Part shown: positions 33,641 to 41,542 of the stretch, in pieces
Numbering within the stretch: the first letter of the stretch is position 1
How the letters are laid out: every line of letters begins with the position of its first letter
Assembly: GCA_049603835.1 (NCBI GenBank)
Contig: JBMYSZ010000020.1
Span: forward strand, 1-64,000
Reading direction: 5' to 3'
From: Mangrovicoccus sp049603835
GTDB lineage: Bacteria; Pseudomonadota; Alphaproteobacteria; Rhodobacterales; Rhodobacteraceae
DNA length: 64,000 nucleotides
Position numbers and translations under genes: made by a program
The notes under the pieces: generated by a model
Told to the model about the DNA's origin: nothing
Database searches by the model: none
What the model saw: only the letters and a program-made list of their open reading frames with translations

Positions 33641-34514
33641 GGGCAGGCTCTCCGGTTTTGGGTTCTAGCGCAACGGGGCGGCAGGGGTCGAGGATATCCA
33701 AAAGCAGCGGCGCGAGATGGGATTTAGCGGCGGGCAGGCTGGCAAGGCTTTGTTCTAAAATGCCATTTGGCGCCAAAAGATGATCGGTGGGGGTGATGCG
33801 GGTCAAGGCGGTTACATGGCCGTCTGCGGCTTTGCCATGGATCGCATAAGTGCCACGCGCCGCAGGGCAAAGCGCGGCCCCATCACTGGCGCGGCAGCGC
33901 GGCAAAGGCAGGCGGCCCGCCCGCGCGGCGGTCAGATCCAAAGCCCGCGCTACAACACGCCAAAGCGGGCCTTTGCCTTGGGTTAGGGCGATATACTGCA
34001 TCAAAGGGTGATCCGCATGGCGCGCCGCAGGGGAATTTTCCACGGCGCGGCCTGGTTGTAGATCCTCATCATCGGGCAATGGCAGATCGGCGCAGGCCTC
34101 TCCGGGCCCGAAATGAGCGATGAGCCCGCGCAAAAGAGCGGCCAGCGGCGTGCCAGAGCGCAGATAAGCGGCAAAATCGCTGGGATCTTGCGGCAGGCCC
34201 GCGCCCAAAACTGCGGCGGGGCCTTCGGCGATATCCGCGACGGGCTGGCCCAAATGCCGGGGCAAAAGCAGGCCAAGCCGCGCCAGGTGATCGCGGGTGA
34301 TTTCGGCGCCCAGATTAACACCGCTGACCAAATCCGTAGGCGGGGTCATGCCAAAGGCCATATGCGCCGCCGTCGATTGCGCGGCGCGGCACAGATTGAA
34401 CAGTCGCGGCAGGGTTTCCACCACCTCAGCCACCGGACGCCCCAGCATCAGCTGCGCCACGGGCGGTTCCGGGGCGGGCTGAATGGTGAAGGGGAGGGCG
34501 GCTTGGGGATACAT
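33633..34514 (-). CDS. hupK: Hydrogenase accessory protein HupK
   Basis: 293 aa, identified mainly by position between hupJ and hypA, as in R. capsulatus and Rhizobium. It has a weak, metal-ligand-lacking resemblance to the hydrogenase large subunit: FNLCRAAQSTAAH near residue 40 sits where HupL has its first CxxC, with one Cys left. HupK-type proteins are thought to act as a scaffold in NiFe cofactor assembly. The gene is separated from hupJ by 105 bp that contain a short GTGGG/CCCAC hairpin. Confidence 0.88.
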   Translation of the reverse strand: MYPQAALPFTIQPAPEPPVAQLMLGRPVAEVVETLPRLFNLCRAAQSTAAHMAFGMTPPTDLVSGVNLGAEITRDHLARLGLLLPRHLGQPVADIAEGPAAVLGAGLPQDPSDFAAYLRSGTPLAALLRGLIAHFGPGEACADLPLPDDEDLQPGRAVENSPAARHADHPLMQYIALTQGKGPLWRVVARALDLTAARAGRLPLPRCRASDGAALCPAARGTYAIHGKAADGHVTALTRITPTDHLLAPNGILEQSLASLPAAKSHLAPLLLDILDPCRPVALEPKTGEPAHA

Positions 34515-34619
34515 GGCGAGCAGTATGACCTGGCTTAGGAGAAAAGAAAAAGGGCGATGCGGCTAGGAAGTGGGCGGAGGGACCCACGGGGGGGAAAGTT
34601 TTGCCGCATCACCATAGAG

Positions 34620-35459
34620 TTACTCGGGATCCGCCCCCAGCCCAGCGGTCAGAACCTGACGTCGGGTCGGGGCTTCGGGGATATGCGCAGCGGCGGCTTC
34701 GGCCCCATTTTCGGCCCCTGTTTCGGCGGCGGCCTCGGCCTCTGCTTCCGCCTCGGCAATCGCGGCCAGCTCCGTTTCGCGAGCGGCGCGAATATCGGCG
34801 TTGCGATCGGTTTCGGCCCGGTGCTCTTCTTGGAACAGGGCAACCATCACCTCGCGGGCCACATCCACCGCCGCCGCCTGGGATTTGAAGTCTCCCATGG
34901 GCGAAAAGAGCGAACAGGCCTTATAGCCGCCGGTTTGCTCACGGGTGTTGTAAATGAATTCGTACTCGCCCGATGGGAAGGACAGGATTTCTTTCTCGCC
35001 TGCGATCAGATTTGACCAATCCTCACCCTCGGCGGGCAGCTGGATCAGATTCATGAACCAAGGGCTGATGAGAACGCCCAGCGGGCGGCCTTCGTGCATT
35101 TCAAAGCCAACCGCCTGAACTTGCAGCAATTTATTCACAATCGGCACATCGCGCATTTTCGCATGCCAGACTTCAGTGAAATCACTCACCAAAGCTTGGG
35201 TGCGCTCTGACAGCTTTGCTGCCTCAAGCATCGCGTCAGATCCCGGATCTTCGGAGACAAGGAATTGTTCCTTTGGCGCGGTGCAATTGGGGCAAGACCA
35301 GTCTTCGGGCAGGTCCAGAAAGGGCGTGCCAGGCAGGATCGAGCGGGTGTCATCCCCCTCTGCCGGATCATAAGGGGTCCAGCAGATTTTGCATTCCATG
35401 ATCGCTAAGGGGCTGATTTTGTCATTCGCCCCTAGGTAAGACCCCTCAAACCCGCTCAT
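34620..35459 (-). CDS. hupJ: HupJ: rubredoxin fused to HybE-type hydrogenase chaperone
   Basis: 279 aa from ATG 35459, overlapping the hupH stop (ATGA); an ATG at 35399 would start just before the rubredoxin. The rubredoxin unit has MECKICWTPYDP and DWSCPNCTAPKEQF, giving the four iron-binding Cys. It is followed by a HybE-like chaperone domain (NKLLQVQAVGFEMHEGRPLG; ISPWFMNLIQLP; SLFSPMGDF) and a Glu/Ala-rich tail of about 70 residues. In rhizobia these are two proteins (HupI and HupJ); the fusion is known from R. capsulatus. It helps mature or protect the small subunit in air. Confidence 0.92.
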   Translation of the reverse strand: MSGFEGSYLGANDKISPLAIMECKICWTPYDPAEGDDTRSILPGTPFLDLPEDWSCPNCTAPKEQFLVSEDPGSDAMLEAAKLSERTQALVSDFTEVWHAKMRDVPIVNKLLQVQAVGFEMHEGRPLGVLISPWFMNLIQLPAEGEDWSNLIAGEKEILSFPSGEYEFIYNTREQTGGYKACSLFSPMGDFKSQAAAVDVAREVMVALFQEEHRAETDRNADIRAARETELAAIAEAEAEAEAAAETGAENGAEAAAAHIPEAPTRRQVLTAGLGADPE

Positions 35460-36292
35460 CGGATGGCCTCCATCACTTCGCGGAGGCGCTCGGCGCTGTC
35501 GATCAGGTCCTCTTTCGCGGCCAAAGCCACTTCGGGCATTAGCGTCACTTCGAATGTGTCGAGGATCAGCGTATCCATGGAGTTGAAGAACTGCACCCGC
35601 CAAACATGGGGCAGAGCCGTGGCTGAGAGCCGGCAATTGCCATAGCCGCGCGACAGGATTTCGACGGAGCCTTGGCCCAAAACACTATCGAGCCAGGCAA
35701 GATCCTGCTCCGTATGGGGCAGTAGGGTCAGATTGACCACATGGGGCGTGTCGCCGGTTTGATAGCCTGCGGATTTGTCGAAAAGCTCCACGGCCAGGGG
35801 CGGGGCATTCACCACCCCGGCGGGTTGCGGCGTGGCGGGGCCGGTGCCAGCGCGGCGCGGCGCATGGGCACGGGATTGGGCCAGGCTGGGCGCGGCGCCC
35901 ACTTCGATTTTGTCGATATCGGCGCCTTTGAGGCCCCAAATCCCGGCAAAAACGCTTTCTTGCGCGGCGACGGCTGGAATGCCATGCATCCGCATCGCAA
36001 CTTCGCCTTCGCCCATGGTTTCGGCGATCAGCCCGCGATTGGCCGCATCAAGCTGCGAAAGGTCGAATTCCACCGTGCCGCCTTCTGCTGCCATTTGCTC
36101 GGTCGCGTCGGCAATCTGGCCCAAAAGCGTCATGGCCGGGGCAAAATCGCTAGTGACCTCAATTTCAGGAAAATGGGTGGTATAGGTGCGCATATCCTGC
36201 GGCATGGGCATATATTCCAGCTCTTTGCCGTCCTCAGAAGGTTGCGAGCCGGGGCCATAGCCCATGGGGGGAAGGTGGAAATTCGAAACCAT
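35456..36292 (-). CDS. hupH: Hydrogenase expression protein HupH (HyaF-like)
   Basis: 278 aa. It opens MVSNFHLPPMGYGPGSQP and contains GEGEVAMRMHG and the C-terminal block QGSVEILSRGYGNCRLSAT, followed by VWRVQFFNSMDTLILDTFEV split over the last 60 residues, the HupH/HyaF C-terminal domain. It is needed for small-subunit maturation or export in related bacteria. An Ala/Pro-rich insert (about residues 145-170) lies mid-protein. It sits between hupG and hupJ as in R. capsulatus. Confidence 0.92.
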   Translation of the reverse strand: MVSNFHLPPMGYGPGSQPSEDGKELEYMPMPQDMRTYTTHFPEIEVTSDFAPAMTLLGQIADATEQMAAEGGTVEFDLSQLDAANRGLIAETMGEGEVAMRMHGIPAVAAQESVFAGIWGLKGADIDKIEVGAAPSLAQSRAHAPRRAGTGPATPQPAGVVNAPPLAVELFDKSAGYQTGDTPHVVNLTLLPHTEQDLAWLDSVLGQGSVEILSRGYGNCRLSATALPHVWRVQFFNSMDTLILDTFEVTLMPEVALAAKEDLIDSAERLREVMEAIR

Positions 36293-36310
36293 ATCAGAGC
36301 CTTTCAGGAC

Positions 36311-36709
36311 TTAAGCGGCGGCAGTCGGGGTCGGCTGGCTGGGCATGGCTAGGATCTGCGAGATCCGGGCCAGATACTCATCCCAATCGCGCACTTTCGG
36401 GATCCCGGCGAGAAATTGGCCATCGCGGAAAAAGATCAGCGACGGGGTTTTCAGCACTTTCGTGTCGTGGCGCAGCTTGCTTTCGGCGCTATCGGCTACC
36501 ACGGCGCAATCGAATTTGCCTTGGAATGCAAGTTTCAGCTCGGGCAAGATCACCGCCACATCCGCGCTTTCGAGATTGCGAGCCGCATCGCCTGGCACAA
36601 ACAGCGCATGAACGCCCGGCTGGCGGGTGAATTCGGTGATGTCATGGTCGTTATCCAAACGGGGCCAGCCAAGATCCGTGGTCAGCCGGTCGATTAAAGG
36701 ATGGGTCAT
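36311..36709 (-). CDS. hupG: Hydrogenase accessory protein HupG (HyaE, thioredoxin-fold)
   Basis: 132 aa with a thioredoxin-like fold but no CxxC redox pair, as usual in HyaE/HupG: ALFVPGDAARNLESADVAVI takes the place of the active-site strand and helix, and TPSLIFFRDGQFLAGIPKVR is the cis-Pro region. HyaE-type proteins bind Tat signal peptides of hydrogenase small subunits and delay export until assembly is finished. Overlaps hupF by 4 bp (ATGA). Confidence 0.92.
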   Translation of the reverse strand: MTHPLIDRLTTDLGWPRLDNDHDITEFTRQPGVHALFVPGDAARNLESADVAVILPELKLAFQGKFDCAVVADSAESKLRHDTKVLKTPSLIFFRDGQFLAGIPKVRDWDEYLARISQILAMPSQPTPTAAA

Positions 36710-37026
36710 GCGCTGGTGTCTCCGTTATCAAGGGCGGCTTGCAGATGCGGCGGCAGGCTGGGGGCGCGGTTGTCCAGATCGGCGAAGGCATCGCCCAAAT
36801 CGCCGCCTTCCATGAGCGACCGTAACCCGCCCAGGGCTTTGCGAATTTTCAGGGCTTCGTCTTCTGGCAGAGTTTCCCGCGCCGCGCCCAAGAAGGTCAG
36901 AACCCAACTGCCGGGTTTCAGCGGGCCGGTGAGGCTTAGATCGATCAGCTCGACCTGGTCACCATCTTGGGCCTGCGCGGCGATGCCTTCCACCGACAGG
37001 ATTTGCATAGGAATTCCCAGGCACAT
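36706..37026 (-). CDS. hupF: HypC-family chaperone HupF
   Basis: 106 aa starting MCLGIPMQILSVEG, a HypC-type N-terminus with a longer acidic C-terminal tail. HupF is the HypC paralogue dedicated to the HupL precursor, particularly in the presence of oxygen in Rhizobium. It sits 5 bp after hupD and overlaps hupG. Confidence 0.94.
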   Translation of the reverse strand: MCLGIPMQILSVEGIAAQAQDGDQVELIDLSLTGPLKPGSWVLTFLGAARETLPEDEALKIRKALGGLRSLMEGGDLGDAFADLDNRAPSLPPHLQAALDNGDTSA

Positions 37027-37031
37027 GGGCG

Positions 37032-37640
37032 CTAGACCTTTGCTGGGAAAAAGCGGTCATCGCCGCTACGGCAGGCCTCTTCTTCGGAGGGGCGCCCGGC
37101 CTCATAGGCGTCGCGAGTGATCGAGGCATCCGCCAGATCCTCGGTCGCGGTTTGGCCAGGACGGGCGGTGATGCCCAATTCGGCAAGCTTTTCAATCGCC
37201 ACCGCAATCGCCGGATCAATTTGCGCCGCCACGATATCGCGCAGCCCGCCGCCGTAATCCTCTAGCTCTTCGGGTTGGCAACCGATCAGGATCAGAGTTT
37301 CAGGGCATTGGTTCATCAGCTGCGCGGTGGCGATCACGTCTTGGAACCCAGTCTGATGCAGGCTCATTTTCTTAGCGCCCATGAAAGCGGGCACTTCGTC
37401 ATTTTCGACGATCTTCAGCGTGCCGGGGGCCAGGCCATAATCCACCGCGTCAAAAACCAGCAGGATATCGGCCTCATCCAGGAAAGGCAGCAGGTAAAGC
37501 CCCTGGGTGCCGCCATCCATAATGCGAATTTCGGGCCCGAAAGCATGGGTCTGGGCCATCCGCTCGACGCATCGCACGCCAAAGCCTTCATCGGCCCAAA
37601 GAACATTGCCGATCCCTAAGATAAGCGCTGTGGCTGGCAT
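37032..37640 (-). CDS. hupD: Hydrogenase maturation endopeptidase HupD
   Basis: 202 aa from ATG 37640, with an AAAGGGAGG ribosome site; the frame is open 46 codons upstream without similarity. LGIGNVLWADEGFGVR holds the nickel-sensing Glu18, VFDAVDYG the Asp and MSLHQTGF the His of HybD/HupD peptidases. It cuts the C-terminal tail of HupL after nickel insertion. It heads the hupDFGHJK-hypAB-hupR-hypCDE run. The 236 bp upstream contain a strong inverted repeat at 37785-37819 and should hold its promoter, since the upstream genes are unrelated. Confidence 0.95.
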   Translation of the reverse strand: MPATALILGIGNVLWADEGFGVRCVERMAQTHAFGPEIRIMDGGTQGLYLLPFLDEADILLVFDAVDYGLAPGTLKIVENDEVPAFMGAKKMSLHQTGFQDVIATAQLMNQCPETLILIGCQPEELEDYGGGLRDIVAAQIDPAIAVAIEKLAELGITARPGQTATEDLADASITRDAYEAGRPSEEEACRSGDDRFFPAKV

Positions 37641-37784
37641 TCGCTGGCCTCCCTTTTCGCGGCGGACCTGGTTGGTCTCTTTCCGGTATCCTCGGGAACT
37701 GGTGATAAACTTGATACCGGTGGGGGGCAGCGAAAATGCGAGGCTCAGATATTTCTTTGAAAAATTGCGTGGAATCAAAGACTT

Positions 37785-37819
37785 TCGCCGAGGCTAGGGG
37801 GAATTCCCGGCCTCGGCGA
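37785..37819 (-). terminator. Perfect inverted repeat downstream of the phasin-like gene
   Basis: TCGCCGAGGC at 37785-37794 and GCCTCGGCGA at 37810-37819 are perfect 10-bp arms; the 15-nt loop itself contains the palindrome GGGAATTCCC. It lies 57 bp past the phasin-like stop and 145 bp before hupD. A T-run is lacking on the leftward strand, so it could be a Rho-dependent end, an mRNA stabiliser or an operator. Confidence 0.5.
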
Positions 37820-37875
37820 TGGTAAGCTAGTTGGCGATTTTGCGGAAAAAAGGAAGGATAACGACCAGCTAAGGC

Positions 37876-38292
37876 TTAGTCGCAATCCTCATGGGCGTGA
37901 GGGTTTTCCAATTCCTCGAATTGCTTGGACAACCAAAAGCTATAGCTGACCGCCATATTTTCCGACAATTCGGTCATGTCAGTGACCTGGGCGGCCATTT
38001 GGGCCTGAGCTTGCAGGAAGATGTTATTGCTACGGTCAACGAATTTCGGGATCGTGTTCACCTCGGGCAGAGCGGCGGCGTAATTCAGCCAATTGCCCCA
38101 TTGTTCCGCCCAGTTCTGCTGCATGGCGCCGATCCGTTCCATCGCGGCGGTGTTTAGGGCCATGGCTTCTTGCATCATTTCACCCGCATGGGCGCTGCAG
38201 GCCAGACGCGAGCTTTGCGTCATCATTTTCACCGAGCGATTAACGGCATTCATTTGCAAATGTGTAAGATTCTGCTGTGGGGCTTTCGACAT
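37876..38292 (-). CDS. Phasin-like small helical protein
   Basis: 138 aa, almost entirely helical, rich in Ala, Gln and Met, without Cys-based motifs except near the ends. The amphipathic pattern (MQEAMALNTAAMERIGAMQQ; NNIFLQAQAQMAAQVTDMTE) resembles phasins that coat polyhydroxybutyrate granules. Its immediate upstream neighbour (12 bp) encodes a PHB depolymerase, which supports this. The C-terminus ends in a small His/Asp/Cys-rich tail (HAHEDCD) that is unusual. Excellent ribosome site (AGGAGG). Phasin assignment is by composition and context. Confidence 0.65.
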   Translation of the reverse strand: MSKAPQQNLTHLQMNAVNRSVKMMTQSSRLACSAHAGEMMQEAMALNTAAMERIGAMQQNWAEQWGNWLNYAAALPEVNTIPKFVDRSNNIFLQAQAQMAAQVTDMTELSENMAVSYSFWLSKQFEELENPHAHEDCD

Positions 38293-38304
38293 TTCTGAGG
38301 CCTC

Positions 38305-39416
38305 CTAGGCGTCGCTGGCGGTGAGTGCCGCAAACATATTATATATGGTTTTTATCTGAACTGCATCACGGGAATAATAGTCGGGATTTGCAGTATCTTC
38401 GGCCGCATAGCCCCACCAGTCCCAGCACCCATCCGGATTCTGCAGCGCAGCGCTATCGCTGCCCGCCACCTGCGGGAAGAGGATAATCACATTATTCGCC
38501 TCGGCCCATTCCATATAACCGGTGCTGGTAATATAGCGCGACCCATATGGCGGCTGGTTTTGAATGTCTTGCAAGCCATTGACATAGTTGATGAAATCAT
38601 AGCCCTGCTTGCAGCCATGAATGGCGATATGAACGCCAAGCGCCTCGGCTTCTTTCGCATGCACTTTAGAGGGAATATAGGCATAGGCAAAACGGGCGAG
38701 CGAGGCTTTGCCGGTTTCGGTTTCCGCATATTGGCGCTGCTCGACACATAGCAATTTGCCCGCCGGAGAGGTCGCCGCCGGCACGGGTTTTTCCGCCTGA
38801 TAGATAAAATCTAAAATATCATGGCTTTGGGTGAAGGCCGGCACATCATCATAAATCGGCACATTTTCCCCATCAGGCCCGATCTTTGTGGAGCGGTTGA
38901 TATAGGGCGGTTTATTCGTGTCGAGCGGCGAGTCTTCGGGATTCTGGGTGATGATCGAATGGCCTGCCGGGATATTATCCACAAACAACATATTGCTCTG
39001 CTTTACGCCTAGCCCGCGATAGAAGGCTTCGGCGGTGCGGCCCACATGTTGGTTGACCTTCGTGTCTTTGGTGCCGGTGAAAATATACATGCGCTGCTTG
39101 GCGATATTGGATAAATCGTCAATATTTTCAGTGGTTTTGGCGAGGCCCAGCAGTTTGTCCACATCCGGCGCAGAGGCGGCGGTTAGCGGTGTCATTGCCA
39201 CATAAAGCGCATTGAGCATGTTTGAGATCGGCACAGTCGCCCCGGCCTCGTTGCAGGACTCAACCGCGCGATAAGGCCCGCCCGCAATCACGCCTGCGCC
39301 GATGAAATGCGAGGAATAGGCGATATGCAGCTGCACCGTCGCATAGGCGCCGGAGGAAAGACCAGAGATCGAGTGGAGCTTTTTTGTGGGAAATGGGGAA
39401 CCTTGATATCAATCAT
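38305..39416 (-). pseudogene. PHB depolymerase, frameshifted at an A6 run near the start
   Basis: The body is a type-I-domain PHB depolymerase: Asp of the triad in FTGTKDTKV, His in IPAGHSII, and the C-terminal IHGCKQGYDF and NPDGCWDWWGY blocks. The longest open frame begins at 39336 (MQLHIAYS), just after the catalytic serine. Upstream, LHSISGLSSGAYATV is encoded in the same frame but has no start before a stop. An ATG at 39416 with a GAGG ribosome site reads MIDIKVPHFPQK in another frame. One extra A in the coding-strand A6 run (39380-39385) would join both parts into about 370 aa. It is a recent pseudogene, an assembly error, or a slippage-expressed gene. Confidence 0.8.
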
Positions 39417-39530
39417 GGCGGTCCTCTTAAATCAGAGCAAGAACAGGTATTATACGCGAAGTGGATACAATCACCGAAGCCCGCGCGAAAATTATATCAA
39501 TACTGAATTTGAGCATGCGCAGCATTGCAA

Positions 39531-39550
39531 CTGCGGCGGAAACGCCGCAG
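39531..39550. other. Perfect hairpin between NmrA-like and PHB depolymerase genes
   Basis: CTGCGGCG at 39531-39538 and CGCCGCAG at 39543-39550 form an 8-bp stem closed by a GAAA loop (TTTC on the leftward strand). It lies 35 bp after the NmrA-like stop. It lacks a T-run; possible processing site or weak terminator. Confidence 0.45.
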
Positions 39551-39585
39551 AGCAGAAAGGTCTTGTTTTTGGGGGCAGTCCAGCC

Positions 39586-40446
39586 TTAGGCGGCCTCGGT
39601 CAGCGGCCCAGAAAGCACCTCGGCGATGGGGGTAGTGGGCTGGCCGATCAAGTCAGACAGGATTTGCCCCTCATCATAAAGTGCGCCTTCGGAAATTTGC
39701 GCATCCATCTGGGCCAAGAATTCAGGCCAGGGGCTGGGCAAGCCGGAATTGGCCAGCGCGGCGGCATAATCGGCTTCGGCCATATTCTGATAGGGGATGT
39801 CCTGGCCGCTGATCTGTGAAATCTGCGCCGCTAAATCACTGAGCGAAAAGGCCTTATCGCCGGATAATTCATAGGTCTTCCCTTCATGCCCATCGCTGGT
39901 CAGAACCTCGACCGCGGCTTTGGCGTAATCGGCGCGGCTGGCGGCAGAGATTTGGCCTTCGCCCGCGGCTCCATAAAGCGCCCCGGCAGCCAAAGCAGAT
40001 TTCGCCGTGTCGATATAGTTTTCCGCATACCAGCCATTGCGCAGAATTGTGAAAGGCAGCTGCACTTCGGTCAGCATCATTTCGGTCGCGATATGTTCTT
40101 GCGCCAGTTTCAGCGGCGAGCGATCCGCATGCAGCAGGCTGGTATAGACCAGATGGCTGACCCCAGCCTTTTCCGCGGCCAAAAGCACATTCCGATGCTG
40201 CAATTCCCGGCGGCCGATTTCACTGCCGGAAATCATCAACAGCTTATCAATATCTTCGAGGATTTCGTGCAGCTCTTCTTCGGGGGCGTCATAATCGAAG
40301 GGCCGCACTTCGACGCCCAAACCCAGCCCTTCGGCTTTGCTAGGATCGCGCATGAAAGCGACGATTTCCTCGGCGGGAATTTTTTCCTTCAGCAGGCCGA
40401 TAACGAGTTGGCCCAGCTGACCATTTGCACAAGTAATCCCGATCAT
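39586..40446 (-). CDS. NmrA/QOR2-like NAD(P)-binding reductase
   Basis: 286 aa from ATG 40446, which has GTGAGG as its ribosome site; a GTG 12 bp earlier is the alternative. An atypical SDR: MIGITCANGQLGQLVIGLL is the dinucleotide loop, FMRDPSKAEGLG the adenosine ribose contact, and HLVYTSLLHAD replaces the classical catalytic block. Closest in layout to QorB-type NAD(P)H:quinone oxidoreductases or redox-sensing NmrA proteins. It lies within the segment separating hupC from hupD. Function there is unknown. Confidence 0.82.
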   Translation of the reverse strand: MIGITCANGQLGQLVIGLLKEKIPAEEIVAFMRDPSKAEGLGLGVEVRPFDYDAPEEELHEILEDIDKLLMISGSEIGRRELQHRNVLLAAEKAGVSHLVYTSLLHADRSPLKLAQEHIATEMMLTEVQLPFTILRNGWYAENYIDTAKSALAAGALYGAAGEGQISAASRADYAKAAVEVLTSDGHEGKTYELSGDKAFSLSDLAAQISQISGQDIPYQNMAEADYAAALANSGLPSPWPEFLAQMDAQISEGALYDEGQILSDLIGQPTTPIAEVLSGPLTEAA

Positions 40447-40651
40447 GACGCGCCTCACTTTTGTAACAGCTCTAAAAAGCTAGCGCGGGGCGGCGTAATC
40501 CCGGATGATTTCCTGCTTGGCATGAATTTTGGGCGCAGTCCCTGGCGTATTTCTGCCGCCTTTGGCAGCGCAGCGCCTAGAGTTGCGGCAGAATTGGGAT
40601 CTAAACCCTGCCGCATTTGGGCGGTTGATGGGATTGGGGCAGGTCAGATCA

Positions 40652-41407
40652 CTAGCATTTTTCCAAATACCCATTCGGGTTGAAGGACACATTCCGGCCA
40701 AAGAAGTCGTTATAATGTTCCAATAATTTGAAAGCATCGGGTTTAGCGGTAAAAAACTCGGCCACTGCGCGGTTCGGCCCACCATCATAGCGCCAATTCC
40801 CACCCTGGTCTTCGATCACCCCATCTTCGATGATCAGCATTTCGCCCGGTTCCATCCGTTCGTCGAAATATTCCATCACCGCATGGGTGACTTCGAATGT
40901 ATGAGCACTGTCTTCTATCACCAGCCAAGGACGCGGCGCCGTTGCCAGGCGGTCATGCAGGTCGCTATTGGCCAGGTCTTTGGCGTCGGCGCAGATAAAT
41001 TCCACCGGGTTATTACTGTCGCGCTCATCCTGGATTTCTCGGAAATCCACGGTGATTATATCAGTTTCCAGCCCATAATTGCGGGTCAGATCATAATAGA
41101 ATTGCGCGGCGCCCCCCTGGAAAGAGCCAATTTCGATGATTGTGCCGGGCTTTTTATCCCAGATCACCATCATATAAATCGCCAGATCAATCGGGCTTTT
41201 GAGGCAAGTTATGCCCTTATAGGTATAGCCCATCACCCCTTTGTGGTAATCTTTCAAAAAGGCCTGACCAAAGCCGGTTTTAAAGGATCTTGGGACAGGC
41301 GGGGTTGTGGAAAATTCATCCTGTTTGCGTTTGATATTTTGCTCTTTGGGGCGCACATCCGGGTTATCCCGGTGAACTTCACCTTTGATCAGATCGTCGG
41401 ATGCCAT
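40652..41407 (-). CDS. CmcI-family (cephalosporin hydroxylase-like) protein
   Basis: 251 aa. The central region has the SAM-binding-like loop IIEIGSFQGGAAQFYYDL followed by IITVDFREIQ and LVIEDSAHTFEVT, the pattern of CmcI-type enzymes; many members are O-methyltransferases acting on sugars, and the hydroxylase name is historical. MLIIEDGVIEDQGG near residue 195 is the next conserved block. RBS GGAGA precedes the ATG. It begins 68 bp beyond the terminator that ends the hupSLC transcript and is followed by a 205-bp spacer with no visible gene. Sugar methylation is a reasonable guess, given the glycan blocks. Confidence 0.82.
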   Translation of the reverse strand: MASDDLIKGEVHRDNPDVRPKEQNIKRKQDEFSTTPPVPRSFKTGFGQAFLKDYHKGVMGYTYKGITCLKSPIDLAIYMMVIWDKKPGTIIEIGSFQGGAAQFYYDLTRNYGLETDIITVDFREIQDERDSNNPVEFICADAKDLANSDLHDRLATAPRPWLVIEDSAHTFEVTHAVMEYFDERMEPGEMLIIEDGVIEDQGGNWRYDGGPNRAVAEFFTAKPDAFKLLEHYNDFFGRNVSFNPNGYLEKC

Positions 41408-41475
41408 TTATCTCTCCAAAACCGATTTGGTTAATGGGTAGCGGCTTTGATGGCGAGATGCATCACTGAATTGCA

Positions 41476-41510
41476 ATAAAATAATAAGGGCGGACCCGAA
41501 GACCCGCCCT
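41476..41510 (-). terminator. Rho-independent terminator after hupC
   Basis: On the leftward strand AGGGCGG (41510-41504) pairs with CCGCCCT (41493-41487) around a 10-nt loop, followed by TTATTATTTTATT (41488-41476). It lies 33 bp past the hupC stop, so the hupSL-X-hupC structural transcript should end here, before the inserted genes and hupD. Confidence 0.82.
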
Positions 41511-41542
41511 AATCTGCTCGATTTACCAAGGCGCTTTGGCGC

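Noticed and set aside
36706..37026. HupF as a redundant or misplaced hypC copy
   Set aside because: R. capsulatus-type clusters normally hold both hupF and hypC.
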